This document shows positions 33,995 to 42,859 of a stretch of DNA of 64,000 nucleotides, one piece after another. Under the pieces are notes generated by a model. That model saw only the letters and a list, made by a program, of their open reading frames with translations. It was not told where the DNA came from and did no database searches. Both the position numbers and the translations under genes were made by a program. Position 1 is the first letter of the stretch. Every line of letters begins with the position of its first letter. The DNA is from Carbonactinospora thermoautotrophica (lineage in GTDB: Bacteria > Actinomycetota > Actinomycetes > Streptomycetales > Carbonactinosporaceae), in contig NZ_JYIJ01000018.1 of NCBI RefSeq assembly GCF_001543895.1, positions 620,001-684,000 of the forward strand, written 5' to 3'.

Positions 33995-35190
33995 CCTTCG
34001 AGAAGCTCTGGGGGGACCTGCTGCCGGTCGGGCGGTACGGCCCGACCGGCGGCTACCGCCGGTACTCCTGGACGGCGGCCGACGCCGAATGCCGGGCGTG
34101 GTTCGTCGAGGAGGCCACCCGGCGCGGGCTCACCGTCGAGACCGACCGCAACGGCAACCTGTGGGCCTGGTGGGGCGCACCGGGCCCGGGCGCGGTGGTC
34201 ACCGGATCGCACCTGGACTCGGTACCGGACGGCGGCGCCTTCGACGGGCCGCTCGGGGTGGTGTCCGCGCTCGCCGCGATCGACCTGCTGCGCGCGCGGG
34301 GCGCGCGGCCGGTCCGGCCGCTCGCCGTGGCCGTGTTCGTCGAGGAGGAGGGCGCCCGGTTCGGCGTGCCCTGCCTGGGGTCGCGGCTGCTCACCGGCGC
34401 GATCTCCCCAGAGCGGGCGCGCGGGCTGCGTGACGCGGACGGGGTGACCCTCGCCGAGGCGGTGGCCGCGTACGGCCTCGACCCGGACGCCCTCGGCCCG
34501 GACACCGAGCGTCTGCGCTCGATCGGCGTGTTCGTCGAGCTGCATGTCGAGCAGGGCCGCGGGCTGGTCGACCTCGGCGCGCCGGTCGGCGTGGCCAGCT
34601 CGATCTGGCCGCACGGCCGCTGGCGGTTCGACTTCACCGGGGAGGCCAACCACGCCGGCACGACCCGCCTGGAGGACCGGCGCGACCCCATGCTGACCTT
34701 CGCCAACACCGTGCTCGCCGCCCGCAAGAAGGCCCGGCTGGCCGGCGCGCTCGCCACGGTCGGCAAGGTCCACGTGGAGCCGAACGGCACCAACGCCATC
34801 CCGTCGGCCGTCCACGCCTGGCTCGACGCGCGCGCCCCTGATGAGGAGACGCTGCGCGCCGTGGTCGGCGAGATCGTCCAGGCCGCCCGGGAGCGGGCCG
34901 CCCGTGACGGCACCGGCTTCGCCGAGACCTGCGAGTCGTACACCCCCGTGGTCGAGTTCGCCGGCGACCTGCGGGACCGGCTGGCCGGGGTCCTCGGCGG
35001 GGCGCCCGTCCTGCCCACCGGCGCCGGCCACGACGCGGGCGTGCTCGCCGCCGAGGTCCCGACCGCCATGCTGTTCGTCCGCAACCCGACCGGTGTCTCC
35101 CACGCGCCCGCCGAGCACGCCGAGCTGCCCGACTGCCTGGCTGGCGTGGCGGCCCTGGCGGCCGTGCTGGAGGACCTGGGGTGCCGGTGA
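33991..35190 (+). CDS. M20-family amidohydrolase (allantoate/N-carbamoyl-amino-acid hydrolase type)
   Basis: A 399-residue zinc peptidase-fold hydrolase. Metal motifs: [21 protein letters not shown] (His and Asp), [16 protein letters not shown] (paired Glu), [11 protein letters not shown] (His) and a final SHAPAEHAE (His). The family hydrolyses allantoate, N-carbamoyl or N-formyl amino acids. No HutG deformylase is found in the window, so this protein may release glutamate from N-formyl- or N-carbamoyl-glutamate. From memory, the order hutU-M20-hutF-hutI also occurs in streptomycetes. GTG 33991 overlaps hutU. Confidence 0.85.
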   Translation: MTFEKLWGDLLPVGRYGPTGGYRRYSWTAADAECRAWFVEEATRRGLTVETDRNGNLWAWWGAPGPGAVVTGSHLDSVPDGGAFDGPLGVVSALAAIDLLRARGARPVRPLAVAVFVEEEGARFGVPCLGSRLLTGAISPERARGLRDADGVTLAEAVAAYGLDPDALGPDTERLRSIGVFVELHVEQGRGLVDLGAPVGVASSIWPHGRWRFDFTGEANHAGTTRLEDRRDPMLTFANTVLAARKKARLAGALATVGKVHVEPNGTNAIPSAVHAWLDARAPDEETLRAVVGEIVQAARERAARDGTGFAETCESYTPVVEFAGDLRDRLAGVLGGAPVLPTGAGHDAGVLAAEVPTAMLFVRNPTGVSHAPAEHAELPDCLAGVAALAAVLEDLGCR

Positions 35191-35228
35191 CGCCCAGGCC
35201 TCTTGTGCGTGGGGGCGGGGGACTCTTT

Positions 35229-35278
35229 CGTCGAGTGTGCGTGTCGTCACACATGTGTGACGACACGCACACTCGACG
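35229..35278. terminator. Perfect 50-bp palindrome downstream of the importer-hutU operon
   Basis: The sequence from 35229 to 35278 equals its own reverse complement, with arms built from CGTCGAGTGTGCGTG TCGTCACACA. As RNA it would form a stem of more than 20 bp. It begins 39 bases after the M20 stop, so termination is the simplest reading. The absence of a loop, the moderate GC and repeated GTGTG/CACAC units also allow a protein-binding or mobile palindromic unit. Confidence 0.65.
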
Positions 35279-35586
35279 CCCGGGGGACGCCCTGGCCGCT
35301 CAGCCCGGGGACTTCGACCACCTGGCCTGACGCCCCAGATCCACGAGCGCCGTCCGGAGCAGGCCAAGGCGGCGCTCAGCTTCGCTCGACCAGGCGAGCT
35401 GGTAGGCGAGCATCGAGCGGTATTCCTCGGTCGTGTTCCTTCTTCGACGCCGCCGCTCCCGGCCAGGCGGCCGGCTCAGGAGGTAGCTCCCCTTTTGTAG
35501 CAACTGGATTCAAGCGATCGAGGTGCTGAATACGTCTATGCTGCAACCGGTGTGAAGAGGCACCTGAAGGCGTGCGGGAGGGCCGG
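35279..35586. other. Intergenic region before hutF
   Basis: No supported gene. It should hold the separate hutF promoter; the stretch 35495-35540 (tagcaactggattcaagc, ctgaatacgtctatgctg) is the AT-richest part and contains tacgtctatg-type boxes, but no clear -35/-10 pair. Confidence 0.35.
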
Positions 35587-36924
35587 ATGGCGGCAGCGCG
35601 GAAGTGGTGGGCCGAGTACGCCTGGACACCGGGCGGGCTGGCCGAGCGGGTGCTGATCGAGACCGAGGGGGAGCGGATCCGGGCCGTGCGGCCGGGCGCC
35701 GACGCGCCCTCGGAGGCCGAGCGGCTGCGCGGGCTCACCCTGCCCGGGCTGGCCAACGCGCACTCGCACGCGTTCCACCGGGCGCTGCGGGGGCGAACCC
35801 AGGCCGAGCGCGGCACGTTCTGGACGTGGCGGCGGCAGATGTACGCCGTGGCAGAGCGGCTCACGCCCGAGTCGTACCGGGCGCTGGCGCGGGCCGTGTA
35901 CGCGGAGATGGCGCTGGCCGGGATCACCTGCGTGGGCGAGTTCCACTACCTGCACCACGCGCCGGGCGGCGTCCCGTACGCCGACCCCAACGCCATGGGC
36001 GAGGCGCTGATCCAGGCCGCGGCCGAGGCCGGGATCAGGATCACGCTGCTGGACACCTGCTACCTGGCCGGCGGCATCGGCCGGCCGCTGGAGGGGGCGC
36101 AGCTACGGTTCGGCGACGGCGACGCCGAGCGCTGGGCGGCCCGGGCGGGCGGGCTGCGGCCCGCCGCGCACGCCCGGATCGGCGCCGCCCTGCACTCGGT
36201 GCGCGCCGTGCCGCGCGAGCAGATGGATCCGGTCGTCGCCTGGGCGGCGGACCGCGACGCACCCCTGCACGTCCACCTGTCCGAGCAGCGCGCCGAGAAC
36301 GAGGCGTGCCAGGCCGCGTACGGCCTCACCCCAGCGCAGGTGCTCGCCGAAGCGGGCGCGCTCGGCCCGCGCACGTCGGTCGTGCACGCCACCCACCTGA
36401 CCGAGCAGGACGTCGAGCTGATCGGCGCCTCCCGCGCGTACACCTGCATGTGCCCGACCACCGAGCGGGACCTGGCCGACGGGATCGGACCGGCGCGCAC
36501 CCTGTACGAGGCGGGCTCGCCGGTCACACTCGGCAGCGACAGCCACGCGGTGATCGACCTGTTCGAGGAGGCCCGCGCGGTGGAGCTGGACGAGCGGCTG
36601 CGGACCGAGACGCGCGGCCACTGGTCCGCGGCCGAGCTGCTGCACGCCGCCACCGCCGCCGGGCATGCTTCGCTGGGGTGGCCGGAGGCCGGGCGGCTGG
36701 AACCGGGCGCGCTCGCCGACTTCGTCACGATCGCGCTGGACACCCCGCGGCTGGCCGGGTTCCGCCCGGACACCGCCGCTGAGTCGGTGGTCTTCGCCGC
36801 CACCGCCGCCGACGTGCGGCACGTGGTCGTGGGCGGCCGCCCGGTGGTGCGGGACGGGGCGCACCTGCTGGTCGGCGACGTCGCAGGCGCGCTGGAGCGG
36901 GCTTTCGCGGAGGTGCTCGCGTGA
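35587..36924 (+). CDS. hutF: Formimidoylglutamate deiminase
   Basis: A 445-residue amidohydrolase that converts N-formimino-glutamate to N-formyl-glutamate and ammonia. Metal motif [18 protein letters not shown] (His pair near residue 60), then [15 protein letters not shown] with a further His, [11 protein letters not shown] and [17 protein letters not shown] with the catalytic Asp. Length is typical. ATG 35587 is preferred with gggaggg upstream; GTG 35572 is possible. It overlaps hutI as GTGA. Confidence 0.92.
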   Translation: MAAARKWWAEYAWTPGGLAERVLIETEGERIRAVRPGADAPSEAERLRGLTLPGLANAHSHAFHRALRGRTQAERGTFWTWRRQMYAVAERLTPESYRALARAVYAEMALAGITCVGEFHYLHHAPGGVPYADPNAMGEALIQAAAEAGIRITLLDTCYLAGGIGRPLEGAQLRFGDGDAERWAARAGGLRPAAHARIGAALHSVRAVPREQMDPVVAWAADRDAPLHVHLSEQRAENEACQAAYGLTPAQVLAEAGALGPRTSVVHATHLTEQDVELIGASRAYTCMCPTTERDLADGIGPARTLYEAGSPVTLGSDSHAVIDLFEEARAVELDERLRTETRGHWSAAELLHAATAAGHASLGWPEAGRLEPGALADFVTIALDTPRLAGFRPDTAAESVVFAATAADVRHVVVGGRPVVRDGAHLLVGDVAGALERAFAEVLA

Positions 36925-38084
36925 GCGCCGTCCTGGTCCGCAATATCTCCGTCCTGGTCACGAACTCGCCCGAGCACGGTGCGGGCCTCCTCGGCGTGCT
37001 GGCGGACGCCGCGTTGGTCGCCGAGGACGGCCGGGTCGCCTGGGTGGGCCCGGACGCGGGCGCGCCCGCCGCCGACGAGGCCGTGGACGCCGCCGGCCGC
37101 TGCGTGATCCCCGGCTTCGTGGACAGCCACGCCCACCTGGTGTTCGCCGGTGACCGGTCGGCGGAATTCGCCGCCCGGATGAGCGGCCGGCCCTACGCCG
37201 CCGGCGGCATCCGCACCACGGTCGCCGCCACCCGGTCCGCGACCGACGAGCAGTTGCGCGCCAACCTGCGCCGCCTGGTCACCGAGGCGCTGCGGCAGGG
37301 CACGACGACGATCGAGTGCAAGTCCGGGTACGGGCTCACGCCGGCCGACGAGGTGCGGTCGCTGCGCCTGGCGCGCGAGGTCACCGACGAGGTGACGTAC
37401 CTGGGCGCGCACGTGGTGCCGCCGGAGTACGCGTACCACGAGTACGTGGACCTGGTCCGCGGCGCGATGCTGGACGCCTGCGCGCCGTACGCGAAGTGGG
37501 TGGACGTGTTCTGCGAGCGGGGCGCGTTCGATGCCGACGCCACCCGGGAGATCCTGCGGGCGGGCGCGGCGCGCGGGCTGGGCCTGCGGGTGCACGCCAA
37601 CCAGCTCGGCCCCGGCCCGGGCGTCCGGATCGCCGTCGAGCTCCGGGCCGCGTCCGCCGACCACTGCACCCACCTGTCGGACGCGGACGTGGACGCGCTT
37701 GCCGCATCGGACACGGTGGCGACCCTGCTGCCGGGGGTGGAGTTCTCCACCCGGTCCCCGTACCCGGACGCGCGCCGGCTCCTCGACGCCGGGGCGACCG
37801 TCGCGCTGGCCAGCGACTGCAACCCAGGCTCCTGCTACACCTCCAGCATGCCGTTCTGCGTGGCGCTGGCGGTCCGGGAGATGCGGATGACCCCTGAGGA
37901 GGCGCTGTGGGCGGCCACCGCCGGGGGCGCGCGGGCGCTGCGCCGCGACGACGTCGGCCGTCTCGCGCCCGGGGCGCGCGCCGACTTCGTGCTGCTGGAC
38001 GCGCCGAACCCAATCTACCTGGCGTACCGGCCAGGGGTGCCGCTGGTGGCGGGGGTGTGGAAGGACGGGATCCGCGTCGTGTAG
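36921..38084 (+). CDS. hutI: Imidazolonepropionase
   Basis: A 387-residue amidohydrolase that opens imidazolone propionate to formiminoglutamate. Metal site [24 protein letters not shown] near residue 70, followed by the substrate-binding [61 protein letters not shown] and [18 protein letters not shown]. All are canonical for HutI. GTG 36921 gives a four-base overlap with hutF. The pair completes the route from imidazolone propionate to formylglutamate. Confidence 0.94.
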   Translation: MSAVLVRNISVLVTNSPEHGAGLLGVLADAALVAEDGRVAWVGPDAGAPAADEAVDAAGRCVIPGFVDSHAHLVFAGDRSAEFAARMSGRPYAAGGIRTTVAATRSATDEQLRANLRRLVTEALRQGTTTIECKSGYGLTPADEVRSLRLAREVTDEVTYLGAHVVPPEYAYHEYVDLVRGAMLDACAPYAKWVDVFCERGAFDADATREILRAGAARGLGLRVHANQLGPGPGVRIAVELRAASADHCTHLSDADVDALAASDTVATLLPGVEFSTRSPYPDARRLLDAGATVALASDCNPGSCYTSSMPFCVALAVREMRMTPEEALWAATAGGARALRRDDVGRLAPGARADFVLLDAPNPIYLAYRPGVPLVAGVWKDGIRVV

Positions 38085-38105
38085 TCCGAGCCGAACCCGG
38101 CCGTC

Positions 38106-38387
38106 TCACGCACGCCGGGGGTGGTAGGCGTCGGCGCGGGCGCGGACGTCGAGCACGACCACTGCGTGCTTGTCCTCGTCGATCCGGTACCGGACACGGT
38201 AGCTGCTGCGCCGAGCGACCCACTGTCCGACGAACGGATCCCGCAAGGGCTTGCCGACCCGGTACGGGTCGTCGCGCAGCGCCCCGTCGAGCAACTCCCA
38301 GACCGCCATGGCGATCTTGATCGGAAGCTCCTGGGTGAGAGCTCGCCGGGCGGGCCGGGCCACGAGCAGGTCGTAGCGGTCACTCAC
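38106..38387 (-). CDS. RelE/ParE-family toxin
   Basis: A 93-residue protein with the RelE fold pattern: YDLLVARPARRALTQELP at the N-terminus, GKPLRDPFVGQWVARRSSYRVRYRIDEDKHAVVVLDVRARADAY at the C-terminus (conserved Arg/Tyr strand). RelE toxins cut mRNA on the ribosome. GTG 38387 overlaps the antitoxin stop by four bases, the usual coupling. Confidence 0.88.
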   Translation of the reverse strand: MSDRYDLLVARPARRALTQELPIKIAMAVWELLDGALRDDPYRVGKPLRDPFVGQWVARRSSYRVRYRIDEDKHAVVVLDVRARADAYHPRRA

Positions 38388-38683
38388 GCGGCTCCGGCTC
38401 CCCGCTCGCGCCGGACGCGTTCGCGCATGAGCTCCGCCATCTCCTCGCCGGTGGTCACGTCGCCGGTCGCCACGGACTCCTCCGCCTCGGCCAGCCGGTC
38501 GCGGTCCTCGGGGTCGTTGAGCAGCGCGAGCGTCTCCATGATCGACTCGTAGTCCTCGATCGACACCACGACGGCGGCGGGAACGCCGTTGCGGGTGATG
38601 GTGACCGCCTCGTGGGTGCGCGCCACCTCGTCGACCAGGACTGACAGCCGGTTGCGCACCTCGGCGAGTGGTAGTGTCTTCAT
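38384..38683 (-). CDS. Phd/YefM-family antitoxin
   Basis: A 99-residue Phd/YefM antitoxin: MKTLPLAEVRNRLSVLVDEVARTHEAVTITRNGVPAAVVVSIEDYESIMETL is the DNA-binding domain, and the acidic C-terminal tail should wrap the toxin. ATG 38683 is used because it stands directly after a palindromic promoter. It probably represses its own operon. Confidence 0.88.
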   Translation of the reverse strand: MKTLPLAEVRNRLSVLVDEVARTHEAVTITRNGVPAAVVVSIEDYESIMETLALLNDPEDRDRLAEAEESVATGDVTTGEEMAELMRERVRRERGAGAA

Positions 38684-38700
38684 GGCTAGAATTCTAGCCA
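38683..38700 (-). promoter_or_regulatory. Palindromic operator/-10 of the toxin-antitoxin operon
   Basis: TGGCTAGAATTCTAGCCA is a perfect 18-bp palindrome that touches the antitoxin ATG. On the minus strand it contains TAGAAT, a strong -10, ending seven bases before ATG, with TGTACA 18 bases further upstream. This predicts a leaderless message and autorepression by occlusion of the -10. Confidence 0.6.
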
Positions 38701-38978
38701 AGTAATGAGTGGGCTGTACAGAATTCGCGCTACTCGCTCGCCGGGAAGGTACCGCCCGGCGGCCGGCTGAGCCTCACCCGCACAGCGGGTAGAAGCGGAG
38801 CAGGGTTCTCGACCGGAAGCACGCTGATCGAATCCCGCCTCGGCGGCGTACGGCGCGCGGTGTCCGGCCGCATCACGGTGCCGGTCGCTGCCGAACCCGG
38901 CTCGGTCAGCGATGCGGGCAGGCGGCAGGCGTTCCAGCCGTCCATCATCCGTTCCACCTCGCCCCGGCCCGGCGACGA

Positions 38979-39563
38979 CTAGGCCTGGCCGGCGAGCTCG
39001 TCCAGGTGCGCGGCGAGCAGCTCGACGACGCGCTGCGGCGTCGTGGTCGCGGGATCCAGGACGCGGTGCAGCGCGAGCCCGTCGATCAGCGCGTGCAGCC
39101 GCTCGGCCTCGGCGGCGACGTCGAGGCCGGGGCGGCGGGCCAGGGCCTCGACGCAGCGGCGGCACAGCTCGCGCAGCTTGGAGTGCCCCTCGTCGCGGAG
39201 CGCGCGCAGCTTCGGGTCGACCAGGGCGCGGGCGGTGAAGGCGAGCCACACCTCCATCTCGGCGTGGCGTTCGGCGTCCAGCGGCAGGGCCTCCTGCAGC
39301 GCGCGCTCCACCACCTGGCGCGGGTCGCCGCTGAGGTCCAAGGCCGCGATCCGCCGCTGCACCCGCTCGTGGACCAGCCGCATCGCGAAGGCCAGCAGTT
39401 CGGACTGGGTGGCGAAGTAGTGCCGCAGTGAGCCCATGGAGAGCCCGGCCTCCCGGGCGACGTTGCGCACCGAGGCGTGTTCCAGGCCGTCGCGGCGGAT
39501 GACGCGCCACACCGACTCGGCGAGTTCCCGCCGGCGGGCTTCCGGATCCACGACCTTCGGCAT
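38979..39563 (-). CDS. TetR/AcrR-family regulator
   Basis: A 194-residue TetR protein. The HTH is at residues 10-55 (RRRELAESVWRVIRRDGLEHASVRNVAREAGLSMGSLRHYFATQSELLAFAM), with a helical ligand domain after it. ATG 39563 faces a small membrane protein across two inverted repeats, so that gene and the regulator itself are the likely targets. The 295 bases downstream (38684-38978) hold no gene I can support. Confidence 0.9.
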   Translation of the reverse strand: MPKVVDPEARRRELAESVWRVIRRDGLEHASVRNVAREAGLSMGSLRHYFATQSELLAFAMRLVHERVQRRIAALDLSGDPRQVVERALQEALPLDAERHAEMEVWLAFTARALVDPKLRALRDEGHSKLRELCRRCVEALARRPGLDVAAEAERLHALIDGLALHRVLDPATTTPQRVVELLAAHLDELAGQA

Positions 39564-39573
39564 GCCCTCTTCT

Positions 39574-39616
39574 TAGCACGGATGTGCTACTCTCGGGAAA
39601 TCGCACAGTTGTGCTA
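39574..39616. promoter_or_regulatory. Two inverted repeats, probable TetR operators
   Basis: TAGCAC-GGAT-GTGCTA (39574-39589) and GCACA-GT-TGTGC (39603-39614) share the TAGCAC/GTGCTA theme and are 29 bases apart (three helical turns, start to start). They lie between the divergent TetR gene and the membrane protein gene. Confidence 0.6.
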
Positions 39617-39631
39617 GTACCTGGGGTTCCC

Positions 39632-40258
39632 GTGATCTTTTCGGTGATCATCGCGTGCGAGATCGGCTTTTGGATCGTGCTGCTCGCCGGTCTTTGCGCG
39701 CGGTACCTGCTGCGCCGGCGCAGGCTCGGCGCGGCGCTGCTGTGCTGCGTCCCGCTGGTGGACCTCGTGCTGCTGGTCGCGACAGTGCTGCACCTGCGCG
39801 GTGGGGCCACCGCCGGCTGGGAGCACGGCCTGGCCGCGGTCTATCTCGGCGTCTCGGTCGCCTACGGGCACCAGATGGTGCGCTGGGCCGACGAGCGGTT
39901 CGCCCACCGGTTCGCCGGCGGGCCGCCTCCCACCCGCCCGCCCAAGTTCGGCCCGGGCCACGCCCGGCACCAGCGGCAGCAGTGGCTGCGGCACCTGCTG
40001 GCCTGGGCAACCGGCTGCGGGCTGCTCCTGGCCGCCATGGCATACGTCGGCGACCGGGACCGCACCACGGCGCTGGAAGGCTGGATCCACCGCTGGACGC
40101 TGGTGCTGGCCATCGACTTCCTCTGGTCGTTCAGCTACACGATCTGGCCGCGCAAGCCCGAGGCGGAACCGCCGGCCTACCACGCGTTCAGCCGCGCAGC
40201 TCGCGCAGCACGGCGGCGAGCCGGTCGACCGCCCAGTCCAGCTCGTCCGCCTCGATGA
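39632..40258 (+). CDS. Small multi-pass membrane protein under TetR control
   Basis: A 208-residue protein with about five hydrophobic segments: VIFSVIIACEIGFWIVLLAGL, AALLCCVPLVDLVLLVATVLHL, AAVYLGVSVAYG, LLAWATGCGLLLAAMAYV and WTLVLAIDFLWSFSYTIW. No known domain is recognised with confidence; from memory it resembles uncharacterised actinobacterial proteins found next to TetR regulators. GTG 39632 is an estimate. Its 3' end overlaps the convergent ornithine aminotransferase gene by 71 bases, so the last residues (Arg/Pro-rich) may not be conserved. Confidence 0.65.
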   Translation: MIFSVIIACEIGFWIVLLAGLCARYLLRRRRLGAALLCCVPLVDLVLLVATVLHLRGGATAGWEHGLAAVYLGVSVAYGHQMVRWADERFAHRFAGGPPPTRPPKFGPGHARHQRQQWLRHLLAWATGCGLLLAAMAYVGDRDRTTALEGWIHRWTLVLAIDFLWSFSYTIWPRKPEAEPPAYHAFSRAARAARRRAGRPPSPARPPR

Positions 40259-41417
40259 CCAGCGGCGGAGCCAGCCGGACGGTGGAGCCGTGCGTGTCCT
40301 TGGCCAGCACCCCCTTGGCGGCCAGCCGTTCGCACACCTCCCGCCCGGTGGCGAGCGCGGGGTCGACGTCGATACCAGCCCACAGGCCGAGCGAGCGCAC
40401 CTCGGTCACGCCCTGCCCGACCAGCTCGTCCAGCCGTGCGCGCAGCCGCTGGCCGAGCGAGCGGGCCCGCGCCTGGTACTCCCCGGTGCGCAGCAGCCGG
40501 ACCACGGCCCGGCCGACGGCACACGCCAGCGGGTTGCCGCCGAACGTGCTGCCGTGCTCGCCGGGGCGCAGCACGCCGAGCACGTCACGGCGCCCGACGA
40601 CCGCCGACACCGGGAGGACGCCGCCGCCCAGGGCCTTGCCCAGCACGTACAGGTCGGGCACGACGCCGAAGCGCTCGCAGGCGAACGTGGCGCCCGCCCG
40701 CCCGAGCCCGGACTGGATCTCGTCGGCGATCAGCAGCACGTTGCGCCGCGTGCAGATCTCCCGCGCCGCCGGCAGGTAGTGCGGCGGCGGCACGATCACC
40801 CCGGCCTCGCCCTGCACCGGCTCCAGCAGCACGGCCACGGTCGTGTCGTCGATCGCGCGCGTGAGCGCGGAGGCGTCCCCGTACGGCACGATCCGGAACC
40901 CCGGCGTGTACGGCCCGTACTCGTCGTGCGTGACCGGGTCGGTGGAGAAGCTCACCAGGCTGATCGTGCGGCCGTGGAAGTTGTTCTCGGCCACGACCAC
41001 GCTCGCCCGGCCGTCCGGGACGCGCTTGACCTGATACCCCCATTTGCGTGCCACCTTGAGCGCGCTCTCCACGGCCTCCGCCCCGGAGTTCATCGGCAGC
41101 ACCATGTCCATGCCGGCCAGCTCGGCCAGCTCCTGGCAGAACGGCCCGAACTGGTCGTGGTAGAACGCCCGGCCGGTCAGGGTGAGCCGGTCCAGTTGGG
41201 CTCGGGCGGCGGCGAGGATCCGCGGGTGCCGGTGCCCGAAGTTCAGCGCGGAGTACGCGGCCAGGCAGTCCAGGTACCGCTTGCCCTCCATGTCGGTCAC
41301 CCAGGCGCCCTCGCCGTACGCGAGCACGACCGGCAACGGGTGGTAGTTGTGCGTCGAGTGGTCCTCGGCCAGCCTGACGGCCTCGGTGCCGCTCCTCGCG
41401 CCGCTGAGCTCGCGCAC
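40188..41417 (-). CDS. rocD: Ornithine aminotransferase
   Basis: A 409-residue class III aminotransferase. It transfers the delta-amino group of ornithine to 2-oxoglutarate, giving glutamate semialdehyde. Diagnostic blocks: HNYHPLPVVLAYGEGAWVTDMEGKRYLD, SALNFGHRHPRI, MNSGAEAVESALKVARKWGY, FHGRTI, LIADEIQSGLGRAG and the PLP lysine in YVLGKALGGGVLPVSAVVG. GTG 41417 is preferred because ggagga precedes it and VRELSG... is then the N-terminus. Being close to the hut genes it may share a role in glutamate-family amino acid use. Confidence 0.9.
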   Translation of the reverse strand: MRELSGARSGTEAVRLAEDHSTHNYHPLPVVLAYGEGAWVTDMEGKRYLDCLAAYSALNFGHRHPRILAAARAQLDRLTLTGRAFYHDQFGPFCQELAELAGMDMVLPMNSGAEAVESALKVARKWGYQVKRVPDGRASVVVAENNFHGRTISLVSFSTDPVTHDEYGPYTPGFRIVPYGDASALTRAIDDTTVAVLLEPVQGEAGVIVPPPHYLPAAREICTRRNVLLIADEIQSGLGRAGATFACERFGVVPDLYVLGKALGGGVLPVSAVVGRRDVLGVLRPGEHGSTFGGNPLACAVGRAVVRLLRTGEYQARARSLGQRLRARLDELVGQGVTEVRSLGLWAGIDVDPALATGREVCERLAAKGVLAKDTHGSTVRLAPPLVIEADELDWAVDRLAAVLRELRG

Positions 41418-41783
41418 ACCCGTTCCTCCGTGCCGGTGGGATCCCGTGTAGGGGTGGTACCCGCGCATGCGGGGTGAGACCGGGCAAGTGCCCCGAGATC
41501 AGCCGTTCGCGGATGAACGGGATCGGGCGGGAGAACGCGGAGCGGGTGTACCGGCTGAGCAGGCGGTGAGCTTAGGGGTTATTGGAATACCGGGTCACGC
41601 GGCGCAAGTCTTCCGCCGATCGAGTGAATATTACGTCTGTTTTATCACTAACATTGCCGGATCGGACGCTTCCGTCCCTTATTGACCTGGGCGTAGCCTT
41701 GAGCAGTCGGCCCCTCCGTCACCTAGTCGGCGGGAGACAGCGCGAGCTTTCACGCCCGCGTTCTCGGAGAGGAGTTGCCCGAG
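41418..41783. other. Intergenic region; possible amidohydrolase tail remnant
   Basis: No intact gene. Codons ending at TGA 41567-41569 read ...MNGIGRENAERVYRLSRR, which resembles the very end of amidohydrolase-2 proteins, but only about 18 codons are convincing. The part 41575-41690 is AT-richer and probably contains the promoter of the STAS gene. Confidence 0.3.
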
Positions 41784-42182
41784 ATGGTCCGCGGTGCACA
41801 GCCTGCCGGCACCCTGAACCCCGCATCGGTCCCCGGCCCCTGCGCACCCGGCCCTTTCCTCGCGGTGGAGCACCGTGGGGGGTGGGTCGTGGTCGATCTG
41901 CCCGAAGAGGTGGATCTCGTCAACATCGGCGAGATCGAGCAAGCGCTGGTCAGACTGGTCGCCGCCGGCCACTGCCGGATCGTCCTCAACGCCAGCCGGC
42001 TCGATTTCATCGACTCGACCGGCCTGAGCGGCCTGGTGCGCGCTCTGTCCGTCGCACGAAGCCAGCAGGGCACGGTCCGGTTCGCCCACGCTTCTCCGTG
42101 GACGGCCCGCGTCATGCGGGTCGCCGGCTTGCACCGGGTGCTCGCGGTGTACGACTCCGTCGAAGAGGCCGTGGCCGACTGA
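41784..42182 (+). CDS. STAS-domain anti-anti-sigma factor-like protein
   Basis: A 132-residue STAS protein. A Pro-rich N-terminal stretch is followed by VVVDLPEEVDLVNIGEIEQALVRLV and the phosphorylation-site loop LDFIDSTGLSGLVRAL, where the Ser of DSTGL is the residue phosphorylated by anti-sigma kinases. It would release a sigma factor by binding its anti-sigma partner; no partner gene is adjacent. ATG 41784 with gagaggag upstream. Confidence 0.85.
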   Translation: MVRGAQPAGTLNPASVPGPCAPGPFLAVEHRGGWVVVDLPEEVDLVNIGEIEQALVRLVAAGHCRIVLNASRLDFIDSTGLSGLVRALSVARSQQGTVRFAHASPWTARVMRVAGLHRVLAVYDSVEEAVAD

Positions 42183-42265
42183 GCCGGGTGCCGTTCCACT
42201 GGCGGGTACGCCGGATCTCACCAGACATCCGCGCGCCCTGGCGCACGCGCCGGGAGCACGCGATC

Positions 42266-42847
42266 ATGAATGGGATGAGCGAGGCTGAAGGGACGACCGC
42301 CGATGGCGGGAGCGCGGCCGTCGAGCTGTTGGGACTGCTCGCCGACCGGGAGCGGTTGCGCGTGTTCGCCGCACTCGTCCTCGGCCCGGGCGACAGCCGG
42401 GACGTGGCCGCCCGGGCGGGGCTTCCGGTGCGGGACGCCCTTCGTGCCCTCACCCGGTTGGAGGCCGGCGGGCTGGTGGGCCGCGAGGCCGGCCGCTGGG
42501 TGGCGTACGAGCGGGTGCTGGCGGACGCGGTCAGTCGCGCGGCGGCCGCCCGGGAGCCGGAGGAGTTCGGCGCCGCGGATCCGGCCGAGACGGCGGTGCT
42601 GCGGGTGTTCTTCCGCGACGGCCGCCTGGTCTCCATCCCGGCCCAGCGCACGAAGCGGCTGGTGGTGCTCGACCACGTGGCGCGCGTGTTCGAGCCCGGG
42701 GTGCGCTACCCGGAGCGGGAGGTGGACGCGATCCTGCGCGCGTTCCACCCCGACCACGCGGCGCTGCGCCGGTACCTGGTCGACGAGGGGTTCCTGTCGC
42801 GGGAGAACGGCGAGTACTGGCGCACCGGCGGCACGGTGGTGATCTAG
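42266..42847 (+). CDS. DUF2087 protein with ArsR-like HTH
   Basis: A 193-residue protein. The N-terminal half reads as a winged helix (ELLGLLADRERLRVFAALVLGPGDSRDVAARAGLPVRDALRALTRLEAGGLV), and the C-terminal half is DUF2087 (TKRLVVLDHVARVFEPGVRYPEREVDAILRAFHPDHAALRRYLVDEGFLSR). DUF2087 proteins are thought to be regulators, without a defined ligand. ATG 42266 (gggag upstream) or 42275. An insertion sequence starts 13 bases after the stop. Confidence 0.85.
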   Translation: MNGMSEAEGTTADGGSAAVELLGLLADRERLRVFAALVLGPGDSRDVAARAGLPVRDALRALTRLEAGGLVGREAGRWVAYERVLADAVSRAAAAREPEEFGAADPAETAVLRVFFRDGRLVSIPAQRTKRLVVLDHVARVFEPGVRYPEREVDAILRAFHPDHAALRRYLVDEGFLSRENGEYWRTGGTVVI

Positions 42848-42859
42848 GCTGGCCGTCTC

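Noticed and set aside
38730-38957. Minus-strand 75-codon frame between the antitoxin and TetR genes
   Set aside because: No ribosome site, no recognised domain, and atypical composition.
41482-41569. Possible amidohydrolase C-terminal remnant (ENAERVYRLSRR)
   Set aside because: Only about a dozen residues are suggestive; not enough to call a pseudogene.
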